Shown in pieces: positions 40,002-50,562 of a stretch of DNA of 64,000 bases. The stretch's first letter is position 1. The number at the start of each line of letters is the position of its first letter. The translations under genes and the position numbers were made by a program. The notes under the pieces are model-generated. The model had not been told where the DNA came from and did no database searches. It worked only from the letters and a program-made list of their open reading frames with translations. The stretch comes from Sympetrum striolatum (taxonomy: Eukaryota; Arthropoda; Insecta; Odonata; Libellulidae). The stretch covers positions 17,950,459 to 18,014,458 of the forward strand of contig OX388349.1 of assembly GCA_947579665.1 (NCBI GenBank). Reading direction: 5' to 3'.

Positions 40002-40303
40002 GGTTGAGTTTTGGAAGGCATGTTCCCATTAGTGTTGAGTTAGTTACAAGGCTAATCATCTAGGTGGCAGCAGCGTTAGTTTACTTACGTGCTGTGACTT
40101 TCTCGGCGCAAAAATCTATATCTCCTTTATTAATGAAGATACACATGTAATTCTTATGTATCCAAAAACAGCAGTGTTTGCCGCAAATGTTCTTTGTGTT
40201 AAGAAAAAGATAGTCACCCTCACGTTCGGATCGCAAGCTATAGTTGGATTGCAAGCTCAATTGGTTTCCAAGGTCTTTTTAAGGAAAAGATATCTTTAAC
40301 TGC

Positions 40304-40663
40304 TGTCGCGACCGACCGACTGTCGGTATGGTAGCGCTATGCTGCCACCACCTGAGCTGATGAAGGAGGGCTCAGGTCCTCAGAGGTTGGGTTCTTGCCC
40401 TGGGGGCTTGATGAAAATGCCGAGTAACAATCAAATAAAAACTTTATTCTCCTCAAATTCACACTCCCAGATTTTCCACGTACGTCCCTCACTCTCCCCA
40501 AACCCCAACTGCCTTCCGCTCGCGCTTTCCCTCCAGCCTCCCTCCTGTCCCGTTATTTCGGTTATCCTCAACATCGGAAAAACCCGCTGTGGGATTTCCG
40601 CCCACCCAAGCAGGAAGGTTCCTGACCCTTTATCCTTTCTTTCCCGCGGTCGCGGACGCGACA
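40304..40663 (-). repeat. Gypsy 3' LTR
   Basis: 360 bp, downstream of integrase. The minus-strand AATAAA at 40443-40448 (plus TTTATT) is the likely polyadenylation signal. Open frames crossing this region, in both LTRs, are by-products of its GC-rich sequence. Confidence 0.95.
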
Positions 40664-40679
40664 TTACTCCCCCCTTAAG
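40664..40679 (-). promoter_or_regulatory. Polypurine tract of the Gypsy element
   Basis: The minus strand reads CTTAAGGGGGGAGTAA directly before the 3' LTR, where plus-strand DNA synthesis primes in LTR elements. Confidence 0.7.
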
Positions 40680-40713
40680 AAAATCAAACCGTCTTCCGAA
40701 AGGGGGTTTGCAT

Positions 40714-41778
40714 TTATTCGGCTACCGGAGCTGGACCTCGGCTCCTAAGCAGGTACGGGCTTCGCGGGCGAGGTGGTGGGTCGATGGCCTGGGGTTGAGT
40801 TGTTCTGGTCGCCTCATTGTCCTCCCACACGTAAGGGGGAGGGGGGTGGATGGTACCTGGCCTCTCTTTGACCCTCACAGTGGGGCGCTGGGCAGGCTCT
40901 TCTTCCCTCTCTGGCGCCGACGCTCCTTTGTACCCTTTCATTCGGTTGGCGTGCACCCACTGCCTATCCCTCGCATTGAGGAGGTGCTGGATCTCGAAGG
41001 AGACCTCCCCTCTCCTCCCTATAATGCGATACGGACCCTTCCACCTCTTCTCAAACTTCTTGCTCAATCCTGGACGTTGTGTGTGGTCCTGTAAATACGC
41101 CTTATCTCCAAGCTGAAAGGAGACCTCCCGACTGCCTTTATTGTACTGCCGCTCCTGCCTCTCCGCGCTAAGATTTAGCCGCAACTGCACCCTCTCGAAC
41201 GCAATATTAAGCCGCGCCCGAAGTTCGGCGGCATAATTATTATCCACACTGTAGTCCCGCCTTAGAGGGGTGAGGATGTCGTCGAAAGGGAGTTCGATGT
41301 CCCGTCCATGGAGAAGGAAGTATGGGGTCTCGCCGGTGGAGCTGTGGGTGGTGCTCCGATATGCCAGAAGGGCGTAAGGCACCCAAGTGTCCCAATCCCT
41401 TTGATCATCCCGCACAAAGTGGGAGATGATTTCTGCGAATGTTTGGTGACTCCTCTCCACCAAGCCATTGCACGCAGGATGGTAAGCGGTGGTTTGCAGT
41501 TATTTGACCCCCAGAAGTACACAACTGTCTTTCATTACTTTGGAAAGGAAATTCGCCCCCTGGTCGGTGAGAAGTTGTCTTGGCGCCCCATGACGCACAA
41601 TTACATTTTCGACGAACGCACGCGCCACTGTGTCCGCCTTCTGGTCGGGTAAGGGAATTGCTTCTGGATATTTGGAAAAGGCGTCTTGGAATGTTAAAAT
41701 AAATCGGTTTCCCTTATCTGAGGTGGGAAGCAGTCCGACTATGTCCATGGATGTCCTCTCAAATGGCCTCGTGACCTC
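40714..41778 (-). pseudogene. Gypsy integrase catalytic core and C-terminus, with stops
   Basis: This continues pol in the same frame after the TAG at 41779-41781. The catalytic D,D-35-E triad is visible: D in MDIVG, D in LLTDQG, and E in NGLVERS, with 35 codons between the last two. A TAA at 41500-41502 lies between the second D and the E. After the core comes a GPY/F-type module (RWKGPYRI) and a proline-rich tail, ending at 40714. No frameshift is needed; the two stops are point changes. They leave the element without full-length integrase unless read through. Confidence 0.9.
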
Positions 41779-44586
41779 CTAAAACCTTTGAAGAGGAGCG
41801 CGTTTCCTCCCGTGCGGGGTTTTCCTCTCATTACATGAGGCGCAAGCCTGGCAGTAAGTCCTCACATCCGCTTTCAATCGCGACCACCAAAATTGGGCGC
41901 TGATTGCATCCGTTGTACGGCGAATCCCCAGATGCCCCGCCCATGGAGAGTCGTGGTAACTTCGGAGAATCCGCCCCCTCATTGATGCGGGTGCGACCAC
42001 TTGATCTTGCCTCTGCTCACCGCTTCGGGTCCGGTAAAGGATTCCGTCGTCGTCCTTAAAAAATGTCTCTCCCAGCTCTCCTTCCTCCAGATCGCGAAGA
42101 ATGCCTGCCGCGTACTCGTCCTTCCCCTGCTCCTCTTTAATGAGCTGGCGGTCCCAAACCGGCTCGTACTCCGGCGCGATCGCATTGACCGCGGTCCTTG
42201 ATAACACGTCGGCGTTTACGTGTTGTTTCCCTGGGCGATGGATTATCTCGAACTCGTATTCACTAAGTAGGAGGGCCCAGCGGGTGAGGCGGGAAGAAGG
42301 GTCTTTCAGGGACAATAGCCATCTCAAGGGCCTATGGTCGGTGACAATAGTAAATTTCCTCCCATACACATAGCACCGGTAGTGTTTCATGGCCCACACT
42401 ACCGCGAGGCACTCTCTTTCCATCGCACTGTAGTTCGATTCTGCTCTATTTAATTGGCGGCTGGCATATGCGATCACATGTTCCCTTCCATTAACCTTTT
42501 GTGATAGCACAGCTCCTAGAGCGGCACCGGAGGCGTCCGTAGCAAGGATGAAAGGTTCACCAAAATCGGGGTATTGTAACACCGGTTTTTCACAAAGGGC
42601 GGCACATAGTTCTGAGAAGGTTTTGTTTGCCTCGTCACTCCACTTAAAAGCCATATTTTTCTTGGTCATCTCGGTGAGGGGTTTGGCTATTCTCGCAAAC
42701 GATGGGATGAATCTCCGATAATAACCCACGAGTCCAAGAAACCCGCAAAGTTCTCGGAGATTCCTCGGAATTGGGAAATTACGGATCGCTTGCACTTTTT
42801 CTGGGTCCGGCTTTACCCCTTCCGCTGACACAACATGTCCTAAGTATTTAACCGTCGTAAGCATCAACTGACACTTTCGAGGGTTTAATGTCAAATTCGC
42901 CTCTCGAAGCCTCTCCAACACATTCCTTAGCCGCCGGTTATGCTCATCCACGTCCCTCCCAAAGACAATAATATCATCTAAATACACGAGACAACGCTCC
43001 CCCCGAAGGCCCGTGAGCACTGCATCCATTAACCGTTGGAAAGTACTAGGGGCGTTGGCGAGTCCGAACGGCATCCTCAAATACTCGTAATGACCATCGG
43101 GCGTGGAGAATGCCGTCTTTTCCTGGTCCCGCGGTTCAACCTCGATTTGCCAATATCCACTCTCCAAATCCAAGGTCGAGAAATATCGGGCGCTTCCCAA
43201 CTGGTCCAGTCTCTCCTGTATATTGGGGAGGGGGTAAACATCCCTCTTAGTCACTGCGTTGAGCCTTCGGAAGTTGGTGCAGAACCTTGTTTTTGTTTTC
43301 CCATCCTCTCCCTTCTTCGCCACTAACACCACGGGTGCACTCCACGGAGATACTGATTCCCTAATCACTCCCTGTTTAAGCATCTCCTCCACATGTTCTT
43401 TTATCACCGCCTTCTGTGAGTGTGGGACCCGATAAGGCGCCTGTCGCACCGGAGCAGCGTCCCCCGTGCTTATTTGGTGCTTCACGCGATGGGTGCAGCT
43501 GAGGCCGGTGCCCAAGGGCCGAAAAACGTCCTTAAATTCGTGGAGGAGACTCTCCAACGGCTTCCTCTCCCCATCCTCCAACGCATTCAGCTCTTCCTCA
43601 AGACCCTCCAGCGCATTTATGTGAGCGACATCCCCACAATCAATAGTACCCCTTTCCTCAACGGAAACATCAAATAAAACGCCTATATTGGTATTTTTAT
43701 ATACCCTCACTTCAGCCCCACTCACATTGCTTATCCTCAGCGGCACCATCAGATCTTCCCTCTCCGCTATCACGCTCCGTCCGACGATTACTCCGTGAAC
43801 GAGTACTTCCGTCGGTTCCATGATGAGCTCTCTGCCCTCCCCAACCGCAGAATTCTGACGGCCAAAACACACCATCTCACACCTTGGCGGTAGAACAATA
43901 TCCTCACATAACACCACACGTAACCCTATCTCATCACATTTATTCGATCTCTTTTCCATGTCTTTTGAATTCTCCGCAAATTCATCCCTTCGAAGCACCC
44001 TTTTATCCGCGCGAGTCTCCGCTGCACCGCTCTCTGTCCGCAGAGCCATCGCAAGTTCCCCTCCTTCATTTCTATGTGAGCCCTCGAAATGGATTTCCTT
44101 TGAGCCCAGCCGCAACACCCCGTCCTTTACGTCGATTACTGCTCCTAATCGCCGCAGAAGATCCCACCCCATAATCCCATCCGTTTTAATCGTCATCCCT
44201 TCTCCACAGATGTAAAACGGGTGGCGGATTCTCCGACTCCCAATTATCAGATCCATATCCGTGGTGCCCAATGCGGGAAGCTGATTCCCTGTAACTCCGA
44301 GGAGCCGAACGGTAGGTGTGTTAACTTCCGTCGTCGCGGCGATACACTCCCTAATTAAAGATACGGAGGACCCCGTATCAACAAGGAGATGAATTCTTCT
44401 TTCGCTCCCATTCATCTCCACTTCTATGACTTGTTCAATGGATTCCGGATAATGAAGAGCAGGAATCATTATATTAAGCCCCTTATTGTCTATCGCCTCT
44501 GATGTTGACGATTCGCCTCCGCGAACAAGGGGCGCGTTGCGGAGGGAGACCCGTTTGGGGAACCCCTGGGGCGTTGGGAATAACAC
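41779..44586 (-). CDS. pol: Gypsy Pol: protease, RT, RNase H and integrase N-terminus
   Basis: An open frame of 935 residues in the -1 frame relative to gag. The aspartic protease has DTGSS at residues 70-74. The RT spans about 380-560, with the first palm aspartate at 473 (TLDLESGYW) and YLDD at 535-538. RNase H carries D684, E723, D750 and D793. The integrase HHCC zinc finger is at about 878-918 (H878, H885, C915, C918). The frame ends at a TAG (41779-41781). The same frame continues straight on into the integrase core, so this stop is probably a mutation and not the true end. The first residues upstream of the slip site would not be used. Protease, RT and RNase H look intact. Confidence 0.93.
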   Translation of the reverse strand: MLFPTPQGFPKRVSLRNAPLVRGGESSTSEAIDNKGLNIMIPALHYPESIEQVIEVEMNGSERRIHLLVDTGSSVSLIRECIAATTEVNTPTVRLLGVTGNQLPALGTTDMDLIIGSRRIRHPFYICGEGMTIKTDGIMGWDLLRRLGAVIDVKDGVLRLGSKEIHFEGSHRNEGGELAMALRTESGAAETRADKRVLRRDEFAENSKDMEKRSNKCDEIGLRVVLCEDIVLPPRCEMVCFGRQNSAVGEGRELIMEPTEVLVHGVIVGRSVIAEREDLMVPLRISNVSGAEVRVYKNTNIGVLFDVSVEERGTIDCGDVAHINALEGLEEELNALEDGERKPLESLLHEFKDVFRPLGTGLSCTHRVKHQISTGDAAPVRQAPYRVPHSQKAVIKEHVEEMLKQGVIRESVSPWSAPVVLVAKKGEDGKTKTRFCTNFRRLNAVTKRDVYPLPNIQERLDQLGSARYFSTLDLESGYWQIEVEPRDQEKTAFSTPDGHYEYLRMPFGLANAPSTFQRLMDAVLTGLRGERCLVYLDDIIVFGRDVDEHNRRLRNVLERLREANLTLNPRKCQLMLTTVKYLGHVVSAEGVKPDPEKVQAIRNFPIPRNLRELCGFLGLVGYYRRFIPSFARIAKPLTEMTKKNMAFKWSDEANKTFSELCAALCEKPVLQYPDFGEPFILATDASGAALGAVLSQKVNGREHVIAYASRQLNRAESNYSAMERECLAVVWAMKHYRCYVYGRKFTIVTDHRPLRWLLSLKDPSSRLTRWALLLSEYEFEIIHRPGKQHVNADVLSRTAVNAIAPEYEPVWDRQLIKEEQGKDEYAAGILRDLEEGELGETFFKDDDGILYRTRSGEQRQDQVVAPASMRGRILRSYHDSPWAGHLGIRRTTDAISAQFWWSRLKADVRTYCQACASCNERKTPHGRKRAPLQRF

Positions 44587-45524
44587 TCATTGGGGAGTCT
44601 CGAACCACCACGGCAGTTCCGCGAAAGGTGCCCCTTCACTCCACACAGATGACAGATAACCTCCGGACACTCGCGAGAATAATGTCCAATCCTCCCGCAG
44701 GTAAAACACCTCGATCCGCCTACGGGCGGCTCTTGTGTAGCCCGCGGAAATCTCCCTCGCCGCTCCGGCTCCTCCCCCGTCCTCCTACGATACGTTGAGG
44801 TCTGAGGGCTCGGTGGGCGCGTTACCTGCGCCACGAATTCGTCGTTGTCCTCTCCGATGCAGAAACAGCTGCGAGGACTTGTCATCGCCTCGTTTTCTTC
44901 CTCCTGTACGGCCACGCGAATCGCCTCGTCCAATGTCTTCGGATCACGGGACAGAACGAACCGCCTAATCCCCGAACGAAGTCCCTTTAAAAATTGGGCC
45001 AAGAGATTCTCGTTGTGAATCGTCCACCGAATCGCATCCTCTTTAGGATCCCCCGTCTTCTTCAGCGTGTTTACTCCCGCTGCTCGTAGTCGTGTTGCGA
45101 ATTCCTGTGAGTTTTCCCCCGCTCTTTGAGTGCACGTCATCAGCCGACTTAGAGCCGATGAATATGATTCCCTGGCCTTAAAGCGACTGCGGAGGGTCTC
45201 CTGAAATTCCGCCCATTTCGGCGTAGCACTCAGCACTGGGTGATGCCTCAGGAATATTTGAGCGGTCCCCCTTAGCCTCAGTTTCGCGATGCTGACTTTT
45301 AAGGAATCGCTCCATTTCCCGATCCCTGCTATTTCCTCCAGGCCCTCAAGGAAACACTCCACATCACTTCCCTCTTCTCCGGAGAATTCACCGACCAAGT
45401 GAACCAACGATCCGAAGCTCGGGCCAGCCATCGCCTCCTCAGCTTGTGTCCCCGTAGTCGCCGTCATTCCTCTCCTTCCGTAACCACCGATTCTCTCCGC
45501 GTCCGTTCTTCCTCCTCTCGGCAC
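44490..45524 (-). CDS. gag: Gypsy Gag polyprotein
   Basis: A 344-residue structural protein of the virus-like particle. The middle part is a helix-rich capsid-like region typical of insect Gypsy Gag. The C-terminal third has two CCHC zinc knuckles, CFTCGRIGHYSREC (residues 273-286) and CHLCGVKGHLSRNC (about 291-304), which bind nucleic acid. The start is the first ATG after the primer-binding site, 66 bp downstream of it. The frame is intact and overlaps pol by 97 bases. A slippery heptamer in the overlap suggests Pol is made as a Gag-Pol fusion by -1 frameshifting. Confidence 0.93.
   Translation of the reverse strand: MPRGGRTDAERIGGYGRRGMTATTGTQAEEAMAGPSFGSLVHLVGEFSGEEGSDVECFLEGLEEIAGIGKWSDSLKVSIAKLRLRGTAQIFLRHHPVLSATPKWAEFQETLRSRFKARESYSSALSRLMTCTQRAGENSQEFATRLRAAGVNTLKKTGDPKEDAIRWTIHNENLLAQFLKGLRSGIRRFVLSRDPKTLDEAIRVAVQEEENEAMTSPRSCFCIGEDNDEFVAQVTRPPSPQTSTYRRRTGEEPERRGRFPRATQEPPVGGSRCFTCGRIGHYSRECPEVICHLCGVKGHLSRNCRGGSRLPNECYSQRPRGSPNGSPSATRPLFAEANRQHQRR
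44553..44559 (-). promoter_or_regulatory. Candidate -1 ribosomal frameshift site, C CCA AAC
   Basis: On the minus strand the gag codons read TCC CCA AAC. CCCAAAC fits the X XXY YYZ slippery pattern in the correct zero frame. Slipping back one base enters the pol frame as CCC AAA CGG, which is the frame found open downstream. A GC-rich stretch follows, but no pseudoknot was worked out. Confidence 0.65.
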
Positions 45525-45589
45525 TTCCTAGCGCCGGCGGCGTGATCACTTGGAGCGCCGCCGTCCCCGGGCTTCTTCCGTGGATAATT

Positions 45590-45607
45590 TAATCCCACCT
45601 GCTGCCA
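45590..45607 (-). promoter_or_regulatory. Candidate primer-binding site of the Gypsy element
   Basis: Five bases after the 5' LTR the minus strand reads TGGCAGCAGGTGGGATT. It begins with TGG, the complement of a tRNA CCA end. The tRNA was not identified. Confidence 0.55.
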
Positions 45608-45612
45608 CCGAA

Positions 45613-45972
45613 TGTCGCGACCGACCGACTGACGGTATGGTAGCGCTATGCTGCCACCACCTGAGCTGATGAAGGAGGGCTCAGGTCCTCAGAGGTTGGG
45701 TTCTTGCCCTGGGGGCTTGATGAAAATGCCGAGTAACAATCAAATAAAAACTTTATTCTCCTCAAATTCACACTCCCAGATACTCCACGTACGTCCCTCA
45801 CTCTCCCCAAACCCCAACTGCCTTCCGCTCGCGCTTTCCCTCCAGCCTCCCTCCTGTCCCGTTATTTCGGTTATCCTCAACCTCGGAAAAACCCGCTGTG
45901 GGATTTCCGCCCACCCAAGCAGGAAGGTTCCTGACCCTTTATCCTTTCTTTCCCGCGGTCGCGGACGCGACA
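45613..45972 (-). repeat. Gypsy 5' LTR
   Basis: 360 bp, upstream of gag in the element's orientation. It differs from the other LTR by four substitutions. A minus-strand AATAAA (plus TTTATT at 45752-45757) lies inside, as in the other LTR. The ends form a near-perfect 10-bp inverted repeat (TGTCGCGACC against GGACGCGACA). Confidence 0.95.
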
Positions 45973-46072
45973 CTGCCAAGTAAAAGCAATTCCCCTAACG
46001 CTGCTTCACCTAGATGGTTAGACTTGGAACTAACACGGAACTAATGGGGACACACTTTCCGAAACTCAGCCG

Positions 46073-48367
46073 CAAAATATGGCAAATAAACCTAAAATTT
46101 CACACAAACCTAATTTTCAAAATTTGGGTTATCTGCTACAAATAATTGAATATTTCTCATTAATTTAGGTAGATCTCGTCAAAAGCATTAGAATGAATCC
46201 ATATTTGAAACGTTTAGCTCAATTTGTAGCAAAATATTGCAAATAACATGAAATTTCAATGATATTTTTTCGAGTTTTCGACGTTTTTTGGGTTAAGTGC
46301 AATAAAATATTGAAGATTTCTTGTGAGAGTACATAGATTTCGTTCGAGGTTTCTTGTTTTAGCTTCTGCTAAATATTGAGTAGTTAGTCTAAACATAGAT
46401 AGATCTCGTAATGAATTTTAAAATGAGTCAGAATCTGAATAGTTTTGCTCCTGTTTTATTAAGATATGGCAAGAAATGTGATATTTCAAAGAAATTTTGA
46501 GTTTTTGATGTTTTTTAGGTTCACTGCTATGAAAAATTAAATATTTCTAAAGACTTTGGATAGATCTCGTCAAAACCTTTAAAATGAATCCAACGTTGAC
46601 TAGTTTTGCTCAATTTTTAGAAAATATTGGCTAAAAAACTAAAATGTCACAGAATTTTATCTGGTTTTTTCCGTTTTCTGGCTTGACTGCTACAAAATAT
46701 TGCGTACTTCTTCTGAATTAGGATAGATCTTGTCAATATCTATAAAATGAGTCCAAACTTGACTAGTTTTTCTTAATTTTTAGGAAAATATCGCCAAAAA
46801 CCAGAAATTTTATAAATATTCTTCGAATTTTTCTCGTTTTTAGGTTATCTGCTACGAAATATTGAATATTTAATCTAAATTCAGATATATCTCGTCAAGA
46901 GCTTTAAAATAAATTCAATCCTGACTTATTTTGCTCAAATATTAGCCTAATATGGCATAAAAACCTAAAATTTCACAGTATATTTTGACATTTTGTGGGT
47001 TAACCACTACCAATAATTAAATATAATTTTGATAAATTTTGATAGATCTCGTCAAAAAGTTTAAAATGAGTCAAATTCTGACTTGTTTTGCTCAAATATT
47101 AGCAAAATATGGCTTAAACCTGAAATTTCACAGAATTTGTTTTTGTTTTCGTCGTTTTACAGTTTTACTTCTACAATATATTGAGTATCTCCTCTTAATA
47201 TAGATAGATATCAAGATCAACCTTAAAATGAGTCACAACCTGACTTGTTTCGCTCATGCTTTAGCGAAATATGGCCATAAACTTGAAATTTCACAGAATT
47301 GTTTCGAGTTTTCGACGTTTCTTGGGTTATCTGCTACAAAATATTGAGTATGTCTTCTGAATTAGGATAAATCTTGTCAATAACTATAAAATGAGTCCAA
47401 ACTTGACTAGTTTTTCTTAATTTTTAGGAAAATATCGCCAAAAACTTTATAAATATTCTTCGAACTTTTCTCGTTTTTAGGTTATCTGCTACGAAATATT
47501 GAATATTTAATCTAAATTCAGATATATCTCGTCAAGAGCTTTAAAATAAATTCAAACCTGACTTGTTTTGCTCAAATATTAGCCTAATATGGCATAAAAA
47601 CCTAAAATTTCACAGTATATTTCGACATTTTGTGGGTTAACTACTACTAATAATTAAATATAATTTTGATAAATTTAGGTAGATCTCGTCAAAAAGTTTA
47701 AAATGAGTCAAATTCGGACTTGTTTTACTCAAATATTAGCAAAATATGGCTAAAACCTGAAATTTCACAGAATTTGTTTTTGTTTTCGTCGTTTTTCAGT
47801 TTAACTTCTACAAAATATTGAGTATCTCCTCTAAATATAGATAGATCTCAAGATGAACCTTACAATGAGTCAGAACCTGACTTGTTTCGCTCATGTTTTT
47901 AGCGAAATATGGCGATAAACCTGAAATTTCACAAAATTGTTTTGAGTTTTCGACGTTTTTTGGGTTAACTACTGACAAAATATTGAGTATTACTTGAATA
48001 TTTGGATAGCTCGTTTCAATAAATATAAAATGAGTTCAAACATGACTATTTTTTCTCAATTTTTAGCAAAATATGGCCAAAAACCTGAAATTTGACAAAT
48101 ATTTTTTTAGTGTTCGTCGTTTTTTGTGTTATTTGCTAGGAATAATTGAAAATTTTTAAATGAATTTGGATTGATCTCGTCGAAATAATTAAAATAAATT
48201 GAAAATTGACTAGTTTTGCCTAAAGTTATGATAATAAGGCCAAAAACCTGAAATTTTTTCTATTTGTTTCGAGTCCTCGATGCTATTATATGAAAGTAAA
48301 TAGATCTCGTCAAAAGGTTTAAAACGAGTTAAAACCTCTCTAGTTTTGCTCAAATACTAGCAAAATA
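46073..48367. repeat. Satellite right of the Gypsy element
   Basis: Diverged A-like monomers. They include the short-monomer motif (GAAGATTTCTTGTGAGAG) and two similar runs of the CTGACTTATTTTGCTC / AGTATATTTTGACATTTTG type. Homogeneity is lower than in the 1-9 kb array. Confidence 0.88.
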
Positions 48368-48768
48368 GGTTGAGTTTTGGAAGGTGTGTCCCCATTAGTT
48401 TCGAGTTAGTTCTGAGTATAACCATCTAGGTGGCAGCAGCGTTTACTTACTTACGTGCTGACACTTTTTCGGCGCGAAAATCTATATCTCCTTTATTAAT
48501 GAAGATACATATGTAATTCTTATGTATCCAAAAACAGCAGTGTTTGTCATAAATGTTGCTTTGTGTTAAGAAAAAGATAGTCACCCTAACGTTCGGATCG
48601 CAAGCTATAGTTGGTTTGAAAGCTCAATTGGTTTCCAAGGTCTTTTTAAGGAAAAGTTATCTTTAACTGCCTAGTAAAAAGCAATTCCCCTAATGCAGCT
48701 TCCACCTAGATGATTAGACTTGGAACTAACTCAGAACTCATGGGGACACACTTTCCGAAACTCAGCCA
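48368..48768. mobile_element. MITE-like element, copy 14
   Basis: 401-bp form with TTCGAGTTAGTTCTGAG in the left repeat, resembling copy 4. It lies within a local tandem duplication. Confidence 0.83.
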
Positions 48769-49666
48769 CAAAATATGGCAAAAAAACCTAAAATTTCACC
48801 GATTTCTTAGAGTTTTGGACGTTTTTTGGGTTAACTGCTACAAATAATTGAATATTACTAATATATTTTTATTTTATAAAATATGGAAAAAAACCTAAAA
48901 TATCAGCGATTTTTTTCGACTTTTCGACGTCTTTTAAGCTAACTTCTGTAAAACATTGAAGATTTTATAAGGAATTTTGAGAGATCTCGTCAGATCCAAT
49001 AGAATGAATCCATCCTTGACTACCTTTGCTCAATTATTAGATAATATTTGCCAAAAACTTGAAATTTCACAGATTTTTCTCGAGTTTTCGACTTTTTATG
49101 GGTTAACTGCTAAAATATATTGAGTAATTCTTCTGAATTACGATAGATCTTTTCAATAACTATAATATGAGGCCAAACATGACTAGTTTTTCTCAATATT
49201 TTGCAAAATATGGCCAAAAACCTGAAATTTCACATAATTTTTTTGAGTTTTCGTCGTTTTTTGGATTATCCGCACTTAAATATTGAATATTTACTCTGAA
49301 TCTTGACAGAACTCTCCAAAAAATTTAAAATGAGTGTAAACATGACTAGTTTTTCTCAATATTTGGCATAATATGGCCAAAAACCAGAAATTTGACAAAT
49401 ATTTTTTTAGTGTTCGTCGTTTTTTGTGTTATTTGCTAGGAATAATTGAAAATTTTTAAATGAATTTGGATTGATCTCGTCGAAATCATTAAAATAAATT
49501 GAGAATTGACTAGTTTTGCCTAAAGTTATGATAATAAGGCCAAAAACCTGAAATTTTTTTATTTGTTTCGAGTCCTCGATGCTATTATATGAATGTAAAT
49601 AGATCTCGTCAAAAGGTTTAAAACGAGTTAAAACCTCTCTAGTTTTGCTCAAATACTAGCAAAATA

Positions 49667-50067
49667 GGTTGAGTTTTGGAAGGTGTGTCCCCATTAGTTT
49701 CGAGTTAGTTCTGAGTATATCCATCTAGGTGGCAGCAGCGTTTACTTACTTACGTGCTGACACTTTTTCGGCGCGAAAATCTATATCTCCTTTATTAATG
49801 AAGATACATATGTAATTCTTATGTATCCAAAAACAGCAGTGTTTGTCATAAATGTTGCTTTGTGTTAAGAAAAAGATAGTCACCCTAACGTTCGGATCGC
49901 AAGCTATAGTTGGTTTGAAAGCTCAATTGGTTTCCAAGGTCTTTTTAAGGAAAAGTTATCTTTAACTGCCTAGTAAAAAGCAATTCCCCTAATGCAGCTT
50001 CCACCTAGATGATTAGACTTGGAACTAACTCAGAACTCATGGGGACACACTTTCCGAAACTCAGCCA
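49667..50067. mobile_element. MITE-like element, copy 15
   Basis: Near-identical to copy 14, 1299 bp downstream; duplicated together with the flanking satellite. Confidence 0.83.
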
Positions 50068-50562
50068 CAAAATATGGCAAAAAAACCTAAAATTTCACCG
50101 ATTTCTTAGAGTTTTGGACGTTTTTTGGGTTAACTGCTACAAATAATTGAATATTACTAATATATTTTTATTTTATAAAATATGGAAAAAAACCTAAAAT
50201 ATCAGCGATTTTTTTCGACTTTTCGACGTCTTTTAAGCTAACTTCTGTAAAACATTGAGGATTTTATAAGGAATTTTGAGAGATCTCGTCAGATCCAATA
50301 GAATGAATCCATCCTTGACTACCTTTGCTCAATTATTAGAAAATATTGGCCAAAAACTTGAAATTTCACAGATTTTTCTCGAGTTTTCGACTTTTTATGG
50401 GTTAACTGCTAAAATATATTGAGTAATTCTTCTGAATTACGATAGATCTTTTCAATAACTATAATATGAGGCCAAACATGACTAGTTTTTCTCAATATTT
50501 TGCAAAATATGGCCAAAAACCTGAAATTTCACATAATTTTTTTGAGTTTTCGTCGTTTTTTA

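Larger units (their letters stand above)
40304..45972 (-). mobile_element. Ty3/Gypsy LTR retrotransposon, 5669 bp
   Basis: Two 360-bp direct LTRs starting TGTCGCG and ending CGCGACA enclose gag and pol on the minus strand, in the order protease, RT, RNase H, integrase, which is the Ty3/Gypsy order. CTGC flanks both sides (40300-40303 and 45973-45976) as a 4-bp target duplication. The LTRs differ at only four positions by eye, so the insertion is fairly recent. There is no envelope-like frame after integrase. Integrase carries two in-frame stop codons, so this copy is probably not autonomous. Its GC-rich composition contrasts sharply with the AT-rich satellite. Confidence 0.96.
40002..46072. 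mobile_element. MITE-like element, copy 13, split by the Gypsy element
   Basis: The left part (40002-40303) and right part (45973-46072) together make one MITE. The break falls within TATCTTTAACTGCCAAG, and CTGC is present on both sides. The LTR retrotransposon lies between. This dates the Gypsy insertion after the MITE was already part of the satellite. Confidence 0.88.
48075..50562. repeat. Local tandem duplication of satellite plus MITE, ~1.3-kb offset
   Basis: 48075-49262 and 49375-50562 are nearly identical at an offset of 1299-1300 bp, each including one MITE. Differences are few, for example AATAATTAAAA against AATCATTAAAA and one T-run indel. This is a recent local event within an otherwise diverged part of the array. 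Confidence 0.85.

Noticed and set aside
40339..41094. 251-codon plus-strand frame over the left Gypsy LTR and a similar 111-codon frame at 45648
   Set aside because: They lie within LTR and antisense integrase sequence; by-products of GC-rich minus-strand coding.
40304..45972. An envelope gene that would make the Gypsy element an endogenous retrovirus
   Set aside because: The space after integrase is only about 50 bp before the 3' LTR; there is no room for env.
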